Positions 6,329 to 6,948 of a stretch of DNA of 6,948 nt are shown here, one piece after another. Source of the DNA: an uncultured Victivallales bacterium (GTDB lineage: Bacteria > Verrucomicrobiota > Lentisphaeria > Oligosphaerales > JAFGRS01); NCBI GenBank assembly GCA_903834675.1, contig CAILKC010000773.1, forward strand, positions 1-6,948, read 5' to 3'. Under the pieces are notes generated by a model. It was not told the DNA's origin, ran no database searches, and worked only from the letters and a program-made list of their open reading frames with translations. The translations under genes were made by a program, and so were the position numbers. How positions within the stretch are numbered: position 1 is the stretch's first letter; every line of letters begins with the position of its first letter.

Positions 6329-6948
6329 CTAGCACGTACAGACATCGCCATAGGCCGTGATCCTGGGGATCACCGCAACGAAGAGCCGGATGACCTTGTC
6401 GGCGTTCTTCTTCATGGACGCCATGACCATTTCGAAGGTCACCTGCGCTTCGTCTTCGTGCCAGCAATCGTAGTCGGTCGACATCGCTGTGGCGGCGTAA
6501 TGCAGCTTCAACTCCCGGGCCAGGGTCACCTCCGGCACCGTGCTCATGTTGATCACATCGGCGCCCCAGCCCCGAAACATATGGCTTTCGGCGCGGGTCG
6601 AGAAACGCGGCCCCTCGATGGTGACCACCGTCTTCCCGGTGTGATGCTCGAAACCCAGTTCGGCAGCCTGGGCGGCCAGAAGCGCGCGGAGCTCCGGGCA
6701 GAAGGGCTCTGACATCGGCGTATGCACGACCGTGTCGCCGTCGAAGAAGGTGGTTTCACGACGACGGGTGTGGTCGATGAACTGGCTGGGAAAGACGAGG
6801 TGCCCGAGCGCAATCTCCTGGCGCAGCGAGCCCACGGCGGTGGCCGCCAGAACGTGGGTGCAGCCATGTTCCCTCAGGGCCCAGAGATTGGCCCGGAAGT
6901 TGACCCGGCTGGGCATGATCGTATGACCTCTGCCATGGCGGGCCAGGA
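6329..6948 (-). CDS. mtnP: S-methyl-5'-thioadenosine phosphorylase, 5' end beyond the window
   Basis: The reading frame is open to the right edge, leaving 206 complete codons of the C-terminal three quarters. It begins LARHGRGHTIMPSRVNFRAN, which lines up with the RHG...HTIMPS-VNY-AN block of human MTAP, so the ATG at 6916 is internal and not the start. Further matches are 'EGPRFSTRAES', 'GWGADVINMSTVPEV' and 'AMSTDYDCW'. The aspartate of the TDYD segment is the base-recognising residue of methylthioadenosine phosphorylases, where purine nucleoside phosphorylases for 6-oxopurines carry asparagine. The enzyme splits methylthioadenosine with phosphate into adenine and methylthioribose-1-phosphate, the entry to methionine salvage. 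Related enzymes also accept 5'-deoxyadenosine. The downstream apt gene consumes the adenine. The C-terminus ends DVCTC and looks natural. Inosine-type activity of some prokaryotic relatives is not fully excluded. Confidence 0.93.
   Translation of the reverse strand, partial: LARHGRGHTIMPSRVNFRANLWALREHGCTHVLAATAVGSLRQEIALGHLVFPSQFIDHTRRRETTFFDGDTVVHTPMSEPFCPELRALLAAQAAELGFEHHTGKTVVTIEGPRFSTRAESHMFRGWGADVINMSTVPEVTLARELKLHYAATAMSTDYDCWHEDEAQVTFEMVMASMKKNADKVIRLFVAVIPRITAYGDVCTC

Noticed and set aside
6329..6916. ATG at 6916 as the true start of the phosphorylase
   Set aside because: The frame continues to the window edge with residues that match the family upstream of this methionine (RHG..HTIM).

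Overview
The window is GC-rich bacterial chromosome, most likely from an anaerobe or facultative anaerobe. It carries a glycyl radical enzyme, whose class is destroyed by oxygen once activated, and a radical SAM protein. The style of the hydroxypyruvate-isomerase-like protein and the unusual glycyl radical enzyme recall Planctomycetota, Armatimonadota or related environmental phyla, but this placement is an impression from protein style and is not proven.

Layout. Positions 1-215 hold one copy of a 70-nt repeat, a possible promoter and a 5' leader. A small tandem CBS-domain protein (216-659, plus strand) follows. Positions 660-909 hold the second, inverted copy of the repeat and a perfect 32-nt palindrome between convergent genes. 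The rest (910-6948) is a compact minus-strand array. In transcription order it is: methylthioadenosine phosphorylase (5' end cut by the window edge), adenine phosphoribosyltransferase, a YgiQ-family radical SAM protein, a glycyl radical enzyme, and a hydroxypyruvate-isomerase-like TIM-barrel protein. Intergenic gaps are 16 nt, 15 nt, a 4-nt ATGA overlap and about 121 nt, so at least the first four genes look like one operon.

How the genes may work together. The phosphorylase releases adenine from methylthioadenosine, and adenine phosphoribosyltransferase returns it to AMP. Radical SAM chemistry makes 5'-deoxyadenosine, which some phosphorylases of this family also cleave, so the first two genes could clear the by-product of the radical enzymes. 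The glycyl radical enzyme is the least ordinary protein here: it has the cysteine and glycine of the family, but both radical loops carry a tryptophan (GCWE and RISGWS), its reaction is not assignable, and no dedicated activating enzyme is visible. A TIM-barrel isomerase downstream suggests a carbohydrate or small hydroxy/keto-acid substrate.

The other notable signal is the inverted repeat around the CBS gene. Each copy contains an exactly conserved 42-nt core that folds into an imperfect hairpin with a GTAG at its foot, reminiscent of REP elements.
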